This document shows positions 1-8,999 of a DNA stretch of 64,000 nucleotides, in pieces. The stretch comes from Massilia sp. ST3 (GTDB lineage Bacteria; Pseudomonadota; Gammaproteobacteria; Burkholderiales; Burkholderiaceae_D), in NCBI RefSeq assembly GCF_018119405.1, contig NZ_JAGPWC010000002.1:1-64000 (forward strand), read 5' to 3'. Within the stretch, counting starts at the first letter, position 1; each line of letters opens with the position of its first letter. The notes under the pieces are model-generated. The model was not told the DNA's origin, searched no databases, and saw only the letters and a list, made by a program, of their open reading frames with translations. The position numbers were made by a program, and so were the translations under genes.

Positions 1-857
1 GGCCCGGGGTTGGGCGGCGCAGCCGCCGCGATACGCCGGCTGTCTTTGCGGTAAAGCACGGCATCGGGGTGGTAGCGCGGCGTGAAACCGGCGAACAGCT
101 CGGACGAGGCTTCGCTGGGATTGACGACCAGCCAGCCGCCTTCCAGCAGGCAGTCGCGCAGGCGCGCCACAACCTCGCGCATCTGCGCGCGCGAAAAATA
201 CATCAGCACATTGCGGCAGAAGATCAGGTCCATGGCCTTGCAGTCCGGCGGATACGGTCCTTGCGCCAGGTTGAGCTGGGCGAAGCGCACCTGGCGCCGC
301 ACCTCGGGGCGCAGCAGGTAGCGTCCTGGCGCCGTCTCGGCGAACCACGCGGCGCGCAGCACCGGCGCAGTGCGGCGGAAGGACCAGTCACGGTAGACGG
401 CGGCGCGCGCCACGTCCAGGCTGGCTGGATTCAGGTCGGTGGCCAGGATCGCGCTCCGTTCCGGCGCCAGTTGGGGCACGTTGATGCGCAGCGCCAGCGC
501 CAGCGAGTAGGGTTCCTCGCCGGTCGCGCATCCGGCGCTCCAGACGCGCAGTCCGGCTGCGGGATCGGCCGCCAGCTTGGCGCGGGCGACTTCGCACAGC
601 AAGTCCAGTCCGCGCGGCTCGCGGAAGAAATAGGTTTCGCCGATGGTCAGGTGGCGCGCACACAGGGCGGTCCGGGCGCTGTCCCAGGGCCCCTCGAGCA
701 GCCAGCCTGCCAGCGCTTCAGCATCGGGATGGCCGGCTTCCCGGGCCATGCGTGCAAAGGCCGCCGGCAGCTCGCGCCGGCGCGCCCCGGCGAAATGCAG
801 GCCGGTCTCGGCTTCGATGCGGCACGTGGCGCGCTCGATGGGTTCAGGCAGGCGCAT
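1..857 (-). CDS. CheR-type protein-glutamate O-methyltransferase, 3' end cut by window edge
   Basis: Reading leftwards from an ATG at 857, the frame stays open to the edge of the window (285 codons visible). It has the CheR layout: an all-alpha N-terminus, a glycine-rich SAM-binding stretch with the motif SAGCATGEEPYS, and a downstream IFCRNVLMYF motif. CheR enzymes methylate glutamates on chemoreceptors. A GGAGG precedes the ATG at 857 by a few bases; another in-frame ATG at 869 lies upstream but has no such site, so 857 is preferred. The start overlaps the end of the CheW gene, so the two are translationally coupled. The C-terminus is outside the window, so a TPR tail (as in WspC-like CheR) cannot be excluded. 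Confidence 0.9.
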   Translation of the reverse strand, partial: MRLPEPIERATCRIEAETGLHFAGARRRELPAAFARMAREAGHPDAEALAGWLLEGPWDSARTALCARHLTIGETYFFREPRGLDLLCEVARAKLAADPAAGLRVWSAGCATGEEPYSLALALRINVPQLAPERSAILATDLNPASLDVARAAVYRDWSFRRTAPVLRAAWFAETAPGRYLLRPEVRRQVRFAQLNLAQGPYPPDCKAMDLIFCRNVLMYFSRAQMREVVARLRDCLLEGGWLVVNPSEASSELFAGFTPRYHPDAVLYRKDSRRIAAAAPPNPG

Positions 858-1332
858 GGATGCCTCCATGTGCGGCGCCGGCCAGGGCGCCCGACAGGCT
901 CGCGCACTCGTCCGCGAACAGGAAGCGGCCCGGTTCGACCACCAGGCAAAGCCCGTCCTCGAGGCGGACCATGCCCGCCACGTAGGGCGCGGCGCCCACC
1001 TCGCCAGGGAACAGCTGCGCCGGGTCGCGCTCGGTGACACCGTGGATGCGGTCGACCACGATCCCCGCGAGAAAGCCCGAGAGTTCCGCGACCAGGATCT
1101 GCTGCGCCGGGTCGAGCGGCGCCGGGGCAAGGCCGAGACGGCGCCCCACATCGACCACCACCACCATTTCGCCGGCGACGTTGAGCACGCCGAGCACGAT
1201 AGCGCCGGCGCCGGGCAGCGGCGCCGGTTCTGCGCACGGCACCGCGCGCCGCACGCAGGCGAGCGGCAGCGCGAGGCGCTGGCCGCGGCATTCGAACTCG
1301 ATCAGTCGCATCATGCTGCCTGGGCTCGTCAT
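844..1332 (-). CDS. CheW-like chemotaxis coupling protein
   Basis: About 162 residues forming one CheW/SH3-like domain, with the family's alternating hydrophobic pattern (VLGVLNVAGEMVVVVDVGRRLGL, shown here in part as VLGVLNVAGEMVVVVDVG). CheW scaffolds link receptors to a CheA kinase. It overlaps the CheR start by 14 bases, so it belongs to the chemosensory cluster that continues off the left edge. The start is uncertain: 1332 gives MTSPGSMMRLIEF, while the internal ATGs at 1314 and 1311 would begin right at the domain. No strong ribosome-binding site separates them. Whether this is a motility system or an alternative (Wsp/Frz-like) system is not visible here. Confidence 0.85.
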   Translation of the reverse strand: MTSPGSMMRLIEFECRGQRLALPLACVRRAVPCAEPAPLPGAGAIVLGVLNVAGEMVVVVDVGRRLGLAPAPLDPAQQILVAELSGFLAGIVVDRIHGVTERDPAQLFPGEVGAAPYVAGMVRLEDGLCLVVEPGRFLFADECASLSGALAGAAHGGIHAPA

Positions 1333-1684
1333 AAGGGACGCCGGTGCACGACAGGACGACCCGCCATGCATTGACGCAAGACAATTAACGTTGAAATCCT
1401 ACCCAAGTCCTGTCTGTCACAACACTGGAGTTACCTGAGGTGTGCAGCCCCACGCGCGAACGCGCGCGCCCATGCGACATGGGTAGGCGAGCTCAAGCTA
1501 TTGATTTTGATAAGGAAATTTCCCTTAGAATAAGGCTATCCGATTTTACAAATGTCATAGATTTGACAATCGGTGTCGTAAATTTAACGACATAAATAAG
1601 TGTCAATACTGTTGCCTTGTAGCAACTACAGGAACGAACGTGCGGGTTCCAGCGGCTGGCGGACGGGCCCTGGCGTGCCGGACC
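1333..1684. other. AT-rich intergenic region between cheW and the response regulator
   Basis: This 352-bp gap has no convincing gene. Its part from about 1495 to 1630 is strikingly AT-rich compared with the surrounding high-GC sequence and holds several dyads: GTCGTAAATTTAACGAC (1575-1591, near-perfect palindrome), TGTCA-6-TGACA (1553-1568) and GTTGC-6-GCAAC (1611-1626). On the minus strand it should carry the promoter of the cheW-cheR cluster, and a TTGACA-like hexamer is present, but no good paired -10 box was found. Confidence 0.5.
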
Positions 1685-2317
1685 TCAGCCCACCAGTCCG
1701 TGCTGGACGGCGTAGCGGATCAGGGCGGCATTCGAGTGCAAACCCATCTTCTGGAAGATGCGCAGGCGGTAGGTGTTGACCGAGCTCACGCTGATCCCCA
1801 GTTCGCCGGCGACCTGCTTGATCTGGAGTCCGGCCCCGATCAGGGCCAGGATCTCGCTCTCGCGCGCCGTCAGGCGTTCGTGCGGCGCGCCGGATTCCGG
1901 CGCGCGCGCTTCCTGGGCCAGCAGTTCCGCCAGCCGCGGGCCGATATAGGTCCCGCCTTCCAGGACCTTGCGGATCGCCTTGACCAATTCCTCGGCTGCC
2001 ATGGTCTTGGTGATGTACCCGGCCGCGCCCGCCTTCAGCGCGGCGAGCGCATAGCGCTCTTCGCCGTACATGCTGAGCATGAGCACGCGCTGCTCCGGGA
2101 ATTGGCGCCGCACCTCAGCCAGTCCCTCGAGGCCATCGTGGCCGGGCAGCGAAATGTCCAGCACCAGCAAGTCGAGCCGGTGTTCGCCAAGGAGCTTCAG
2201 CGCCTGCTCGAGGTCGGCCGCCTCGCCCACCACGCGCAGGCCCGGCGCCGAGCGGATGATCTTCTTGACGCCTTCGCGCAATAGTTCGTGGTCGTCGGCG
2301 ATGACGAGATTGATCAT
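1685..2317 (-). CDS. NarL/FixJ-type response regulator
   Basis: A 210-residue regulator. The N-terminal receiver domain (about 1-120) has the acidic pair D8/D9, phospho-acceptor D54 (in LVLDISLPG) and K104 (in YITKT). The C-terminal LuxR-type helix-turn-helix (about 146-205) contains LTARESEILALIGAGLQIKQ. The ATG at 2317 overlaps the stop codon of the upstream kinase gene by four bases (ATGA), so the two are co-translated and form a cognate pair. The target genes are unknown. Confidence 0.93.
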   Translation of the reverse strand: MINLVIADDHELLREGVKKIIRSAPGLRVVGEAADLEQALKLLGEHRLDLLVLDISLPGHDGLEGLAEVRRQFPEQRVLMLSMYGEERYALAALKAGAAGYITKTMAAEELVKAIRKVLEGGTYIGPRLAELLAQEARAPESGAPHERLTARESEILALIGAGLQIKQVAGELGISVSSVNTYRLRIFQKMGLHSNAALIRYAVQHGLVG

Positions 2318-5300
2318 GAAGCGGGTCCTCGTGTCGAATGAAGTGGAACGCGCGCGGACACCAGGGTGCCGCGCGGCGCGAGGGGGCCGGCCAGCAGCTT
2401 GCCGTCGACCAGCTCGGCGCGCTCGCGCATGCCCTGCAGGCCGAGCGAGGCGCCGCGGCGCAGGCTGCCGCGCGCGATGCCGACGCCGTCGTCGCGCACC
2501 CGCAGCACCAGCATGGCGCCGCGCCGCTCCAGGCTGACCCATACCTTGCTCGCCTGGGCGTGGCGCAGCACGTTGGTCATGGCTTCCTGCAGGATGCGCA
2601 GCAGCGCCGCCGCCGCCGGCCGCGAAGGATGCGGGCGGCTCGGCTCGAAGGTCACGTGGCAGGCGATCCGGGTTCGGCGCTCGAAGTCGTGCACGTGCCA
2701 GGTGATCGCCGCGTACAGTCCCTGCTCGTCCAGCTCGGGCGCGCGCAGCTCGGTGGCGATCTCGCGCACCAGGCCGATGGCCCGCTCCAGCGTGGCGCTG
2801 GCCGAGCCGAGTTCGCCCAGGATGGCGGGGCGCACCATTGGGCGCGCGTCGTCGCGCAGGTCGTCCTCGAGCAGCTTGATGTCGATCTTGGCCGCCGACA
2901 GGATCTGCCCCAGCTGGTCGTGCACCTCCCGCGCCAGCGCCTTGCGCTCGTTTTCGCGCACCGATTGCAGACGCTCGTACAGGGTGCGCAGTTCCAGGCG
3001 CGCGGTCTCGCTCTCGGTCTCGCTGCGCTTGCGCGCGGTGACGTCGCGCGCGATGGTGACGAAGCAGCGTTCGCCGCGCCAGGCAGGCAGGATCAGGGAC
3101 ACGAAGTGCGCCACCCACAGGCGGCGGCCGTCGGGACAGCGGTAGCGCAGCTCGATCTCGAAGCTGCCGCAGGCGCCGGCCAGCAGGCGCGCGTGGCCGT
3201 CGCGCAGGCGCGCCAGGTCGGCGACCTCGATCCATTCGTCGAGACTGCGTTCCGGCAGCATCGCGGCATCCAGGCCCACCAGGGCCGCATAGGCGTCGTT
3301 GGCGCGCACGATACGGCCCTCGCGATCGGACAGGGCGATGCCGCCGGGGGCGCGGTCGAACACCGCGGCCAGCAAGCCGTTGGCCGCGCGCAGCGCCTCG
3401 GTGCGTTCCTCGACCCGGCGTTCGAGCTCGGCGTGGGCCTGGCGGCGCGCCTGCTCGGCCAGCTTGCGGCCGGTGACGTCGGTGCCGAACAGCAGCGCGC
3501 CGTGCGGGGCGCTGTAGCAGCGGACCTCGTACCAGCGTCCCGTGGCGCCGTGGAAATATTCGACCGGCGCGGTATCGCGCCCCTCGATGGCGCCGCGCAG
3601 CGCCGCCTCGAGCTCGCTGCCGGGCAGGTCGGGAATCAGACGCCGCACGGTGGCGCCGACCAGGTGTTCCTTGGGCAGGCCGGCCGCCGCCGCGGCGGCG
3701 TCGTTGAGAGCCACCACGCGCTGCACCCGGTCGAGGCTGACGACCGTGTCCCGGGTGCCGTCCAGCACGGTGGCCAGGTCGTGGCGCAGGCCGGCGATCT
3801 CGCGCCGCAGCGCGGTTTCCTGTTCGAAGGCGGCGCGCCGCACGCGCGCCATCTGCACGTGCGAGCGCACCCGCGCGATCAGCTCGCGCCCGCTGAAGGG
3901 CTTGGCCAGGAAATCGTCGGCGCCCGCCTCGAGCGCCTCCAGGCGCGCCTCTTCGCCCGCGCGCGCGGACAGCACCAGCACCGGCACCGCGCGGGCCGCG
4001 CCGTCGGCGCGGATGCGGCGCACCAGCTCCAGGCCGTCCGGCCCGGGCAGGGTCGAATCCGCCAGCACCAGGTCGGGCGCGCCCGAGCGGATCGCGGCCA
4101 TGGCGGCCTCCGCGCTTTGCGCCGAGGCCACGCGGCAGCCGTCCTGGAGCAGGCGCGCGATGTAGCGCACCACGTCCTGGTCGCGTTCGACCACCAGCAC
4201 CCGGGTCCCCTCGCCCGCCAGCCGCGCGCCGCCATCCGCGCCCTCGGCGGCGCCCAGGCCGTACCGCAGCAGCTCGTCGCGAAAGCGCGCGCGCCGCGCC
4301 AGCGAGGACGGAGCGCCGGGCGGCGCGGCCAGTCCCGCCTGGGACGGATCGGGCCGGCGCCATGGAAGCCGCACGGTAAACCGGCTGCCCAGGCCGCGCC
4401 GGCTTTCCAGCGCCACGTCGCCGCCATGCATGCGCGCCAGTTCGCGCACCAGGGACAGGCCCACGCCGCTGCCCTCGGCGCTGCGGCCCGCGGCCCTGCG
4501 GCTGCGGTAGAAGCGGTCGAACACGCGCCCTGTCTCGTCTTCCTCGATGCCGATCCCGGTGTCGGCCACCTCCAGCTCGATCCAGCCGTCGCCGCCGCCA
4601 AGGCGCAGCGCGATGCCGCCCTCCAGGGTGAACTTGAAGGCGTTCGACAGCAGGTGAAACACCATCTTCTCCCACATGTCGCGGTCGAGCAGCGCGGCGC
4701 CCGGCGGCAGCGTGTTGTTCAGGGTCAGGCGCAGCCCCGCCGCCTCGACCGGCGCCCGGAACAGGGCCGCGATCTCGGTCGTGACCGGGCCGGGATCGAC
4801 CGCTTCCAGCACCACCGGCAAGGCGCCCGCCTCGAGGCGGGCGAAGTCCATCAGCGATTCGACCAGCTTGTGCAGGCGGCGCGCGTTACGGTGCGCCATC
4901 TCGACCGCTTCGCGGGTGCCGGCCGGCAGTGCGCGCGGCGAGTCGTCGAGCAGCGCGCCAAGCGGCCCCAGCACGAGGGTCAGCGGGGTGCGCAGCTCGT
5001 GGCTGGCGCTGGCGAAGAAGTGCGAGCGGCTGCGCTCCAGTTCGGCCATCGCCGCCATGCGGCGGCGCTCGGCGGCATCGGCCTCGGCAATCGCCACGGC
5101 GTGCGCGACATGCCCGCCCACCTGGTCGAAAAAGGCCCGGTAGGCGGCGTCGAGCGGACTGCGCGCACTGACGCCTGCCAGCAGCACGCCATCCGGCAGC
5201 TCCTGGCCGCCGAGCCGGAACGGCACCGCCAGCATGTGGCGCGGCGCCTCCGGCCAGGGACCGCAATGGCCCAGCACGGCAAGCGCCGGCGCGGCGTCCA

Positions 5301-6075
5301 GCAGCTGCACCTGGCCGGTCGCGATCGCGGCCTGCGCCGCTCCGGCAAGCGCGTCGGCGAGGGCCGCGGAAGGGGGAGCGGAACCAGCATCCGCGCCTGG
5401 CGCGGGCCCGGTGCAGAACAGGCATTCGAGCCCGCCACCCGCCTGGCTGCGCAGCAAAGCGCTGAAGGGCAAGTCGCGCGGGTTGCGCGCGAGCGCCTCG
5501 CGCACCCGTGTCACCAGGTCGTCGCTGCGCCGCCCGCGCGCCACCGCCGTGGCCAGGTCGGACACGGTACGCTGGCGGCGCTCGGCCAGGATGCGCGCGG
5601 TGGTTTCCATGAAGACGACGAAGACGCCGCCGATGGCGCCGTCCGCCCCCACGATGGGACTATAGGAAAAGGTCAGGTAGGCCTCGACCAGCTGTCCGTG
5701 CGGGTCCAGCATCATTTCCAGGTCGTCGCCGCGCACCGCCTGGCCGCCGCGGTAGACCGATTCCAGCATTGGCCCGAAGGTCGGCCAGGCGTCCGGCCAG
5801 ACGTCGATCGCGCGCCGGCCCATGGCCCAGGGGTGTTTGTCGCCGAAGATCCCCTTCGCCGCCTCGTTGTACAGGTAGACGAACTCCGGGCCCCAGACGA
5901 TGGCGAGCGGGAACTGCGAGCTCATGCAAGTGCCGGCGGCTGCGCGCAACTCGGCCGGCCAGGCGGCGGGCGGGCCGAGCGGCGTGGTGCTCCAGTCCTT
6001 GTCGCCGGCGGCGCCGGGAAGCCTGGCAAAACCGGGCAGGACCTCCGCCCCGGAGGGGGCCTCGTGGCTGGGCAT
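2314..6075 (-). CDS. giant hybrid sensor kinase with two different histidine kinase modules
   Basis: A 1253-residue protein without obvious membrane segments. In order: a PAS-like sensor (about 25-160), a GAF-like region (about 170-335), a HisKA domain with SHELRTPL (H359), an HATPase domain (about 455-573), a receiver domain (about 624-742, D673 in LADSTLPG), two PAS domains (about 760-870 and 900-1015), then a second, HisKA_3-type dimerisation domain with AREVHDQLGQ (H1052) and a second HATPase (about 1155-1245) of the NarX/DesK class. The last module is the kind that phosphorylates NarL-type regulators, which fits the overlapping regulator gene downstream. Both phospho-acceptor histidines and both ATPase domains look intact. 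Start: ATG at 6075. Confidence 0.92.
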   Translation of the reverse strand: MPSHEAPSGAEVLPGFARLPGAAGDKDWSTTPLGPPAAWPAELRAAAGTCMSSQFPLAIVWGPEFVYLYNEAAKGIFGDKHPWAMGRRAIDVWPDAWPTFGPMLESVYRGGQAVRGDDLEMMLDPHGQLVEAYLTFSYSPIVGADGAIGGVFVVFMETTARILAERRQRTVSDLATAVARGRRSDDLVTRVREALARNPRDLPFSALLRSQAGGGLECLFCTGPAPGADAGSAPPSAALADALAGAAQAAIATGQVQLLDAAPALAVLGHCGPWPEAPRHMLAVPFRLGGQELPDGVLLAGVSARSPLDAAYRAFFDQVGGHVAHAVAIAEADAAERRRMAAMAELERSRSHFFASASHELRTPLTLVLGPLGALLDDSPRALPAGTREAVEMAHRNARRLHKLVESLMDFARLEAGALPVVLEAVDPGPVTTEIAALFRAPVEAAGLRLTLNNTLPPGAALLDRDMWEKMVFHLLSNAFKFTLEGGIALRLGGGDGWIELEVADTGIGIEEDETGRVFDRFYRSRRAAGRSAEGSGVGLSLVRELARMHGGDVALESRRGLGSRFTVRLPWRRPDPSQAGLAAPPGAPSSLARRARFRDELLRYGLGAAEGADGGARLAGEGTRVLVVERDQDVVRYIARLLQDGCRVASAQSAEAAMAAIRSGAPDLVLADSTLPGPDGLELVRRIRADGAARAVPVLVLSARAGEEARLEALEAGADDFLAKPFSGRELIARVRSHVQMARVRRAAFEQETALRREIAGLRHDLATVLDGTRDTVVSLDRVQRVVALNDAAAAAAGLPKEHLVGATVRRLIPDLPGSELEAALRGAIEGRDTAPVEYFHGATGRWYEVRCYSAPHGALLFGTDVTGRKLAEQARRQAHAELERRVEERTEALRAANGLLAAVFDRAPGGIALSDREGRIVRANDAYAALVGLDAAMLPERSLDEWIEVADLARLRDGHARLLAGACGSFEIELRYRCPDGRRLWVAHFVSLILPAWRGERCFVTIARDVTARKRSETESETARLELRTLYERLQSVRENERKALAREVHDQLGQILSAAKIDIKLLEDDLRDDARPMVRPAILGELGSASATLERAIGLVREIATELRAPELDEQGLYAAITWHVHDFERRTRIACHVTFEPSRPHPSRPAAAALLRILQEAMTNVLRHAQASKVWVSLERRGAMLVLRVRDDGVGIARGSLRRGASLGLQGMRERAELVDGKLLAGPLAPRGTLVSARVPLHSTRGPAS

Positions 6076-6361
6076 GACGGTTCGACACTCCTCAGGCGCC
6101 GGCGAGCGACATGCCGCCAGTCATCTACCGAATTCTACCGATTGCGCATGAGCAATTGCAAACTTTGAAGCGTCAATACGCCACACTTTACCTATGGGAG
6201 AGGCGTTCAACGTGCCGCAAAGCATCTCATCGCGCCGTCTTTAGGATACAATGTCGGCCAAGTTGCCGCATTCCGGGACAAACCCGCCGCGCGGCGCCAA
6301 TCCACGAACGACGGGCCGGCAGGCCCGCCGCGCCTTCGGGTCCGCGGTGGCCGCCGCACAG

Positions 6362-7186
6362 ATGCCAATGCAATCAACTCCGATCCTTGCGTCTCTCCTT
6401 GTGTCCCTCCTGACCGCGCACAGCCTGGCCCCGGCCCACGCCGCTGCCCCCGACCTGCCCGATGTCGGCAACGTCCACGCCCCGCTCACGGTCGCCAAGC
6501 CGCTCGAGATTCCCGAAGGCGGCTGGTTCACCTCCGCCGAACTGGGCGCGATCACGACTTCGGGCAACACCACCGGCACCTCGGTGACCGGCAAGATCGA
6601 CGCGCGCCACGAGACGGTCGACTGGAGCCACGAGTTCATCCTCAGCGGCTTCTTCAAGGAAGACGAATACGAGGATGACGAGGGCGTCCGCCAGACCAGC
6701 CGTTCGGCCGAACGCTGGGCGGCGTCGGCCAAGGCCTCGCGCAAGCTGGTCGGCCCGGGCCGCCGCGCCTTCGTGCTCGGCTCGCACGTCAACGACCGCT
6801 TCGGCGCCTATACCCGCTACTCGACCATCGGTATCGGTCACGGCTCGCGCTGGCTGGACCAGACCGACAAGACCCTGGACGTGGAAATCGGTCCGGGCTA
6901 TTTCGCCGGCGAGCGCGCCACGGGCGAGGACGAGAACGGCGTGACGGTGCGCGGCGCGGCCCAGTTCCGCTGGCGCGTCAGCCCCTCGGCCTATTTCGCC
7001 CAGAGCGTCAGCGTCGAGAAAGGCACGTCGAACACCCACTCGGTGTCCGAGACCTCGCTCAGCACCAAGATCAACGGCACCATGCAGATGAAGGCCGGCT
7101 TCAGCGTGCGCAACGACACCAATGTGCCGAGCGACAAGAAGAACACCGACACCCAGACTTCGCTGACGATGGTCTATTCTTTCTGA
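6362..7186 (+). CDS. DUF481 family outer-membrane protein (YdiY-like)
   Basis: About 274 residues from the ATG at 6362, chosen because it begins directly with a signal peptide (hydrophobic stretch ILASLLVSLLTAHSLAPAHA). The mature part starts with a predicted beta strand region (WFTSAELGAITTSGNTTGTS) and shows the alternating aromatic/polar strands and C-terminal aromatic end (TMVYSF) of a small outer-membrane barrel, matching the DUF481 family. The biochemical role of this family is not settled. The frame is open further upstream to 6251, but those residues are Arg/Pro-rich and not protein-like. It is transcribed away from the big kinase gene, with a 286-bp promoter region between. Confidence 0.8.
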   Translation: MPMQSTPILASLLVSLLTAHSLAPAHAAAPDLPDVGNVHAPLTVAKPLEIPEGGWFTSAELGAITTSGNTTGTSVTGKIDARHETVDWSHEFILSGFFKEDEYEDDEGVRQTSRSAERWAASAKASRKLVGPGRRAFVLGSHVNDRFGAYTRYSTIGIGHGSRWLDQTDKTLDVEIGPGYFAGERATGEDENGVTVRGAAQFRWRVSPSAYFAQSVSVEKGTSNTHSVSETSLSTKINGTMQMKAGFSVRNDTNVPSDKKNTDTQTSLTMVYSF

Positions 7187-7188
7187 GG

Positions 7189-7692
7189 CTACTTCGCAGG
7201 AGATTTGGGCCAGCGCAGTTCCTGGTGCACGCCATCGCTGGAAAGCGCTTCGAAGCCCAGTCCGGCGTAGAGGCGGCGCGCGGGCGCGTTGTCCAGCCTG
7301 ACCCGCAGCGCCAGGACCCGGCCGCCGGCCGCCGCCTCGTCCTGCAGGGCCAGCAGCAGGCTGCGCGCATGGCCGCGGCGCCGCGCACGCGGCGCGATCG
7401 ACAGGTCGACCACCCGCAGCGCCTCCAATCCTTGGTCGAGCACCAGGCGGCCCAGCGGCCCCTCCCCGTCTTCCACGATCCATTCCTCGGCATGCGGCCA
7501 GGCGCGCGCATAGGCCTCGCGCTGCTGCGCCTGCTGGTGGCGGGCGATGCCTTCGATGACGCTAGCCGGCACCGGCAGCGCGCCCAGGTCGGGGCGCGCG
7601 GACAGGTACAGCGCCGCCAGGAAGGCGGCGTCGCCCGGATCGCCATCTCTGGGCGCGCGGGCGGACAAGGCGCTCGGGCGCCGCGTGCTCAA
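7189..7692 (-). CDS. GNAT family N-acetyltransferase (TTG start)
   Basis: The core of the GNAT fold is visible: the acetyl-CoA loop RARRRGHARSLLLALQDEA and the following strand/helix with NAPARRLYAGLGFEAL. The substrate is unknown. No ATG is available in this frame after the MFS stop codon. The likely start is a TTG at 7692 that overlaps the MFS stop (ATTGA), giving about 167 residues; a second in-frame TTG lies at 7668. Translational coupling to the transporter gene fits the operon thioredoxin-MFS-GNAT on this strand. It is convergent with the DUF481 gene, only 2 bp apart. Confidence 0.75.
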   Translation of the reverse strand: MSTRRPSALSARAPRDGDPGDAAFLAALYLSARPDLGALPVPASVIEGIARHQQAQQREAYARAWPHAEEWIVEDGEGPLGRLVLDQGLEALRVVDLSIAPRARRRGHARSLLLALQDEAAAGGRVLALRVRLDNAPARRLYAGLGFEALSSDGVHQELRWPKSPAK

Positions 7693-8999
7693 TGCGCCGC
7701 CGGCTGCGCCCGGCCCGCCCGGCCTTGCGGGCCGGCCAGCACCAGGGCCAGCAGACTCAGCAATGCAGCCGCGCTCAGGTAGTAGCCCACGTACTCCAGG
7801 CCGTAGTTGGTGGCCAGCCAGGTCGCCACATAGGGCGCCAGCGAGGCGCCCAGGATGCCGGCGAAGTTGAAGGTCAGCGACGCCCCGGTGTAGCGCACCT
7901 CGGCCGGGAACAGCTCGGCCAGCAACGTGCCCAGCGGACCGTAGGTAAAGCCCACCAGGCACATGCCCAGCACCATGAACACGCCGGCCGACAACAGGGT
8001 CGCGGCGCCGAACAGCGGCCCATAGAGCAGGCCGAATGCGGCGATGGCGGCGCTCACCGCGATCATGGCGGTGCGCCGGCCATGGCGGTCGGCCAGCAGG
8101 GCCGAAGGAGGAATCGTCAGCGCGAAGAACACCACCGCGAACAGCTGCAGCAGCAGGAACTGCTGGCGCGAGAAGCCCAGCTTCGAGGTGCCCCAGCTCA
8201 GCGCGAACACCGTCATCAGGTAGAACACGACGAAGGTGGCCAGCGCGATCAGGGTGCCCAGCACCAGGGCGCGGGTATGGTTGGCGAATACGGCCACCGC
8301 CGGCACCTTGACCCGCTCGTTACGGTCCAGCACCTTCTGGAAGTCCGGGGTTTCGGTAATCTTCAGGCGCACCCAAAGGCCGACCGCGACCAGCAGCGCG
8401 CTGGCCAGGAAGGGCACGCGCCAGCCCCAGGCGAAGAATTCGGCGTCGCTCAGGACCTCGCCCAGCAGCAGGAAGGTGCCGCCGGACAGGAAGAAGCCGA
8501 TCGGCGCGCCCAGCTGCGGGAACATGCCGTACCAGGCGCGCTTGCCCGGCGGCGCGTTCTCGGTGGCGAGCAGCACCGCCCCGCCCCACTCGCCGCCCAG
8601 GCCCAGCCCTTGCCCGAAGCGGCACAGGGCCAGCAGCAGGGGCGCCAGGGTGCCGATCGCGGCATAGGTGGGCAGCAAGCCGATCAGGACCGTGGACAAG
8701 CCCATGGTGAGCAGGGCCGCGACCAGGGTCGCCTTGCGGCCGATGCGGTCGCCGAAGTGGCCGAACACGGCCGAGCCGACCGGGCGCGCGAAGAAGGCGA
8801 TGGCGAAGGTGGCCAGCGACTGCAAGGTAGCCGCGGCCGGATCGGCGGCCGGGAAGAACAGGCGCGGGAACACCAGCACCGCGGCCGTGGCGTAGATGTA
8901 GAAGTCGTAGAACTCGATCGTGGTGCCGATCAGGCTGGCGAACAGGACGGTGCGCGGCTTGTTGGCCGGTGCGCTGGCGGCGGACGACGCCACGCTCAT
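7689..8999 (-). CDS. MFS transporter, metabolite:H+ symporter (MHS) family
   Basis: 436 residues with about 12 hydrophobic segments. The MHS subgroup is recognisable from the N-terminal signature FASLIGTTIEFYDFYIYATA and the loop FGHFGDRIGRKATL between TM2 and TM3, followed by LCRFGQGLGLGGEWGGAVLL in the TM4-5 region. Members of this subgroup (ShiA, ProP, KgtP) import organic acids or osmolytes with protons; the substrate here cannot be told. The start ATG at 8999 overlaps the stop codon of the thioredoxin gene (ATGA), and its stop overlaps the GNAT start, so all three genes are coupled. Confidence 0.92.
   Translation of the reverse strand: MSVASSAASAPANKPRTVLFASLIGTTIEFYDFYIYATAAVLVFPRLFFPAADPAAATLQSLATFAIAFFARPVGSAVFGHFGDRIGRKATLVAALLTMGLSTVLIGLLPTYAAIGTLAPLLLALCRFGQGLGLGGEWGGAVLLATENAPPGKRAWYGMFPQLGAPIGFFLSGGTFLLLGEVLSDAEFFAWGWRVPFLASALLVAVGLWVRLKITETPDFQKVLDRNERVKVPAVAVFANHTRALVLGTLIALATFVVFYLMTVFALSWGTSKLGFSRQQFLLLQLFAVVFFALTIPPSALLADRHGRRTAMIAVSAAIAAFGLLYGPLFGAATLLSAGVFMVLGMCLVGFTYGPLGTLLAELFPAEVRYTGASLTFNFAGILGASLAPYVATWLATNYGLEYVGYYLSAAALLSLLALVLAGPQGRAGRAQPAAH

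Noticed and set aside
1685..4675. A 996-codon minus-strand frame
   Set aside because: Only its last 210 codons are real (response regulator); the rest overlaps the kinase gene in another frame.
2338..6168. A 1276-codon plus-strand open frame across the big kinase gene
   Set aside because: It is the antisense shadow of a gene with clear kinase domains. Its translation is Arg/Gln/His/Ala-rich with no motifs.
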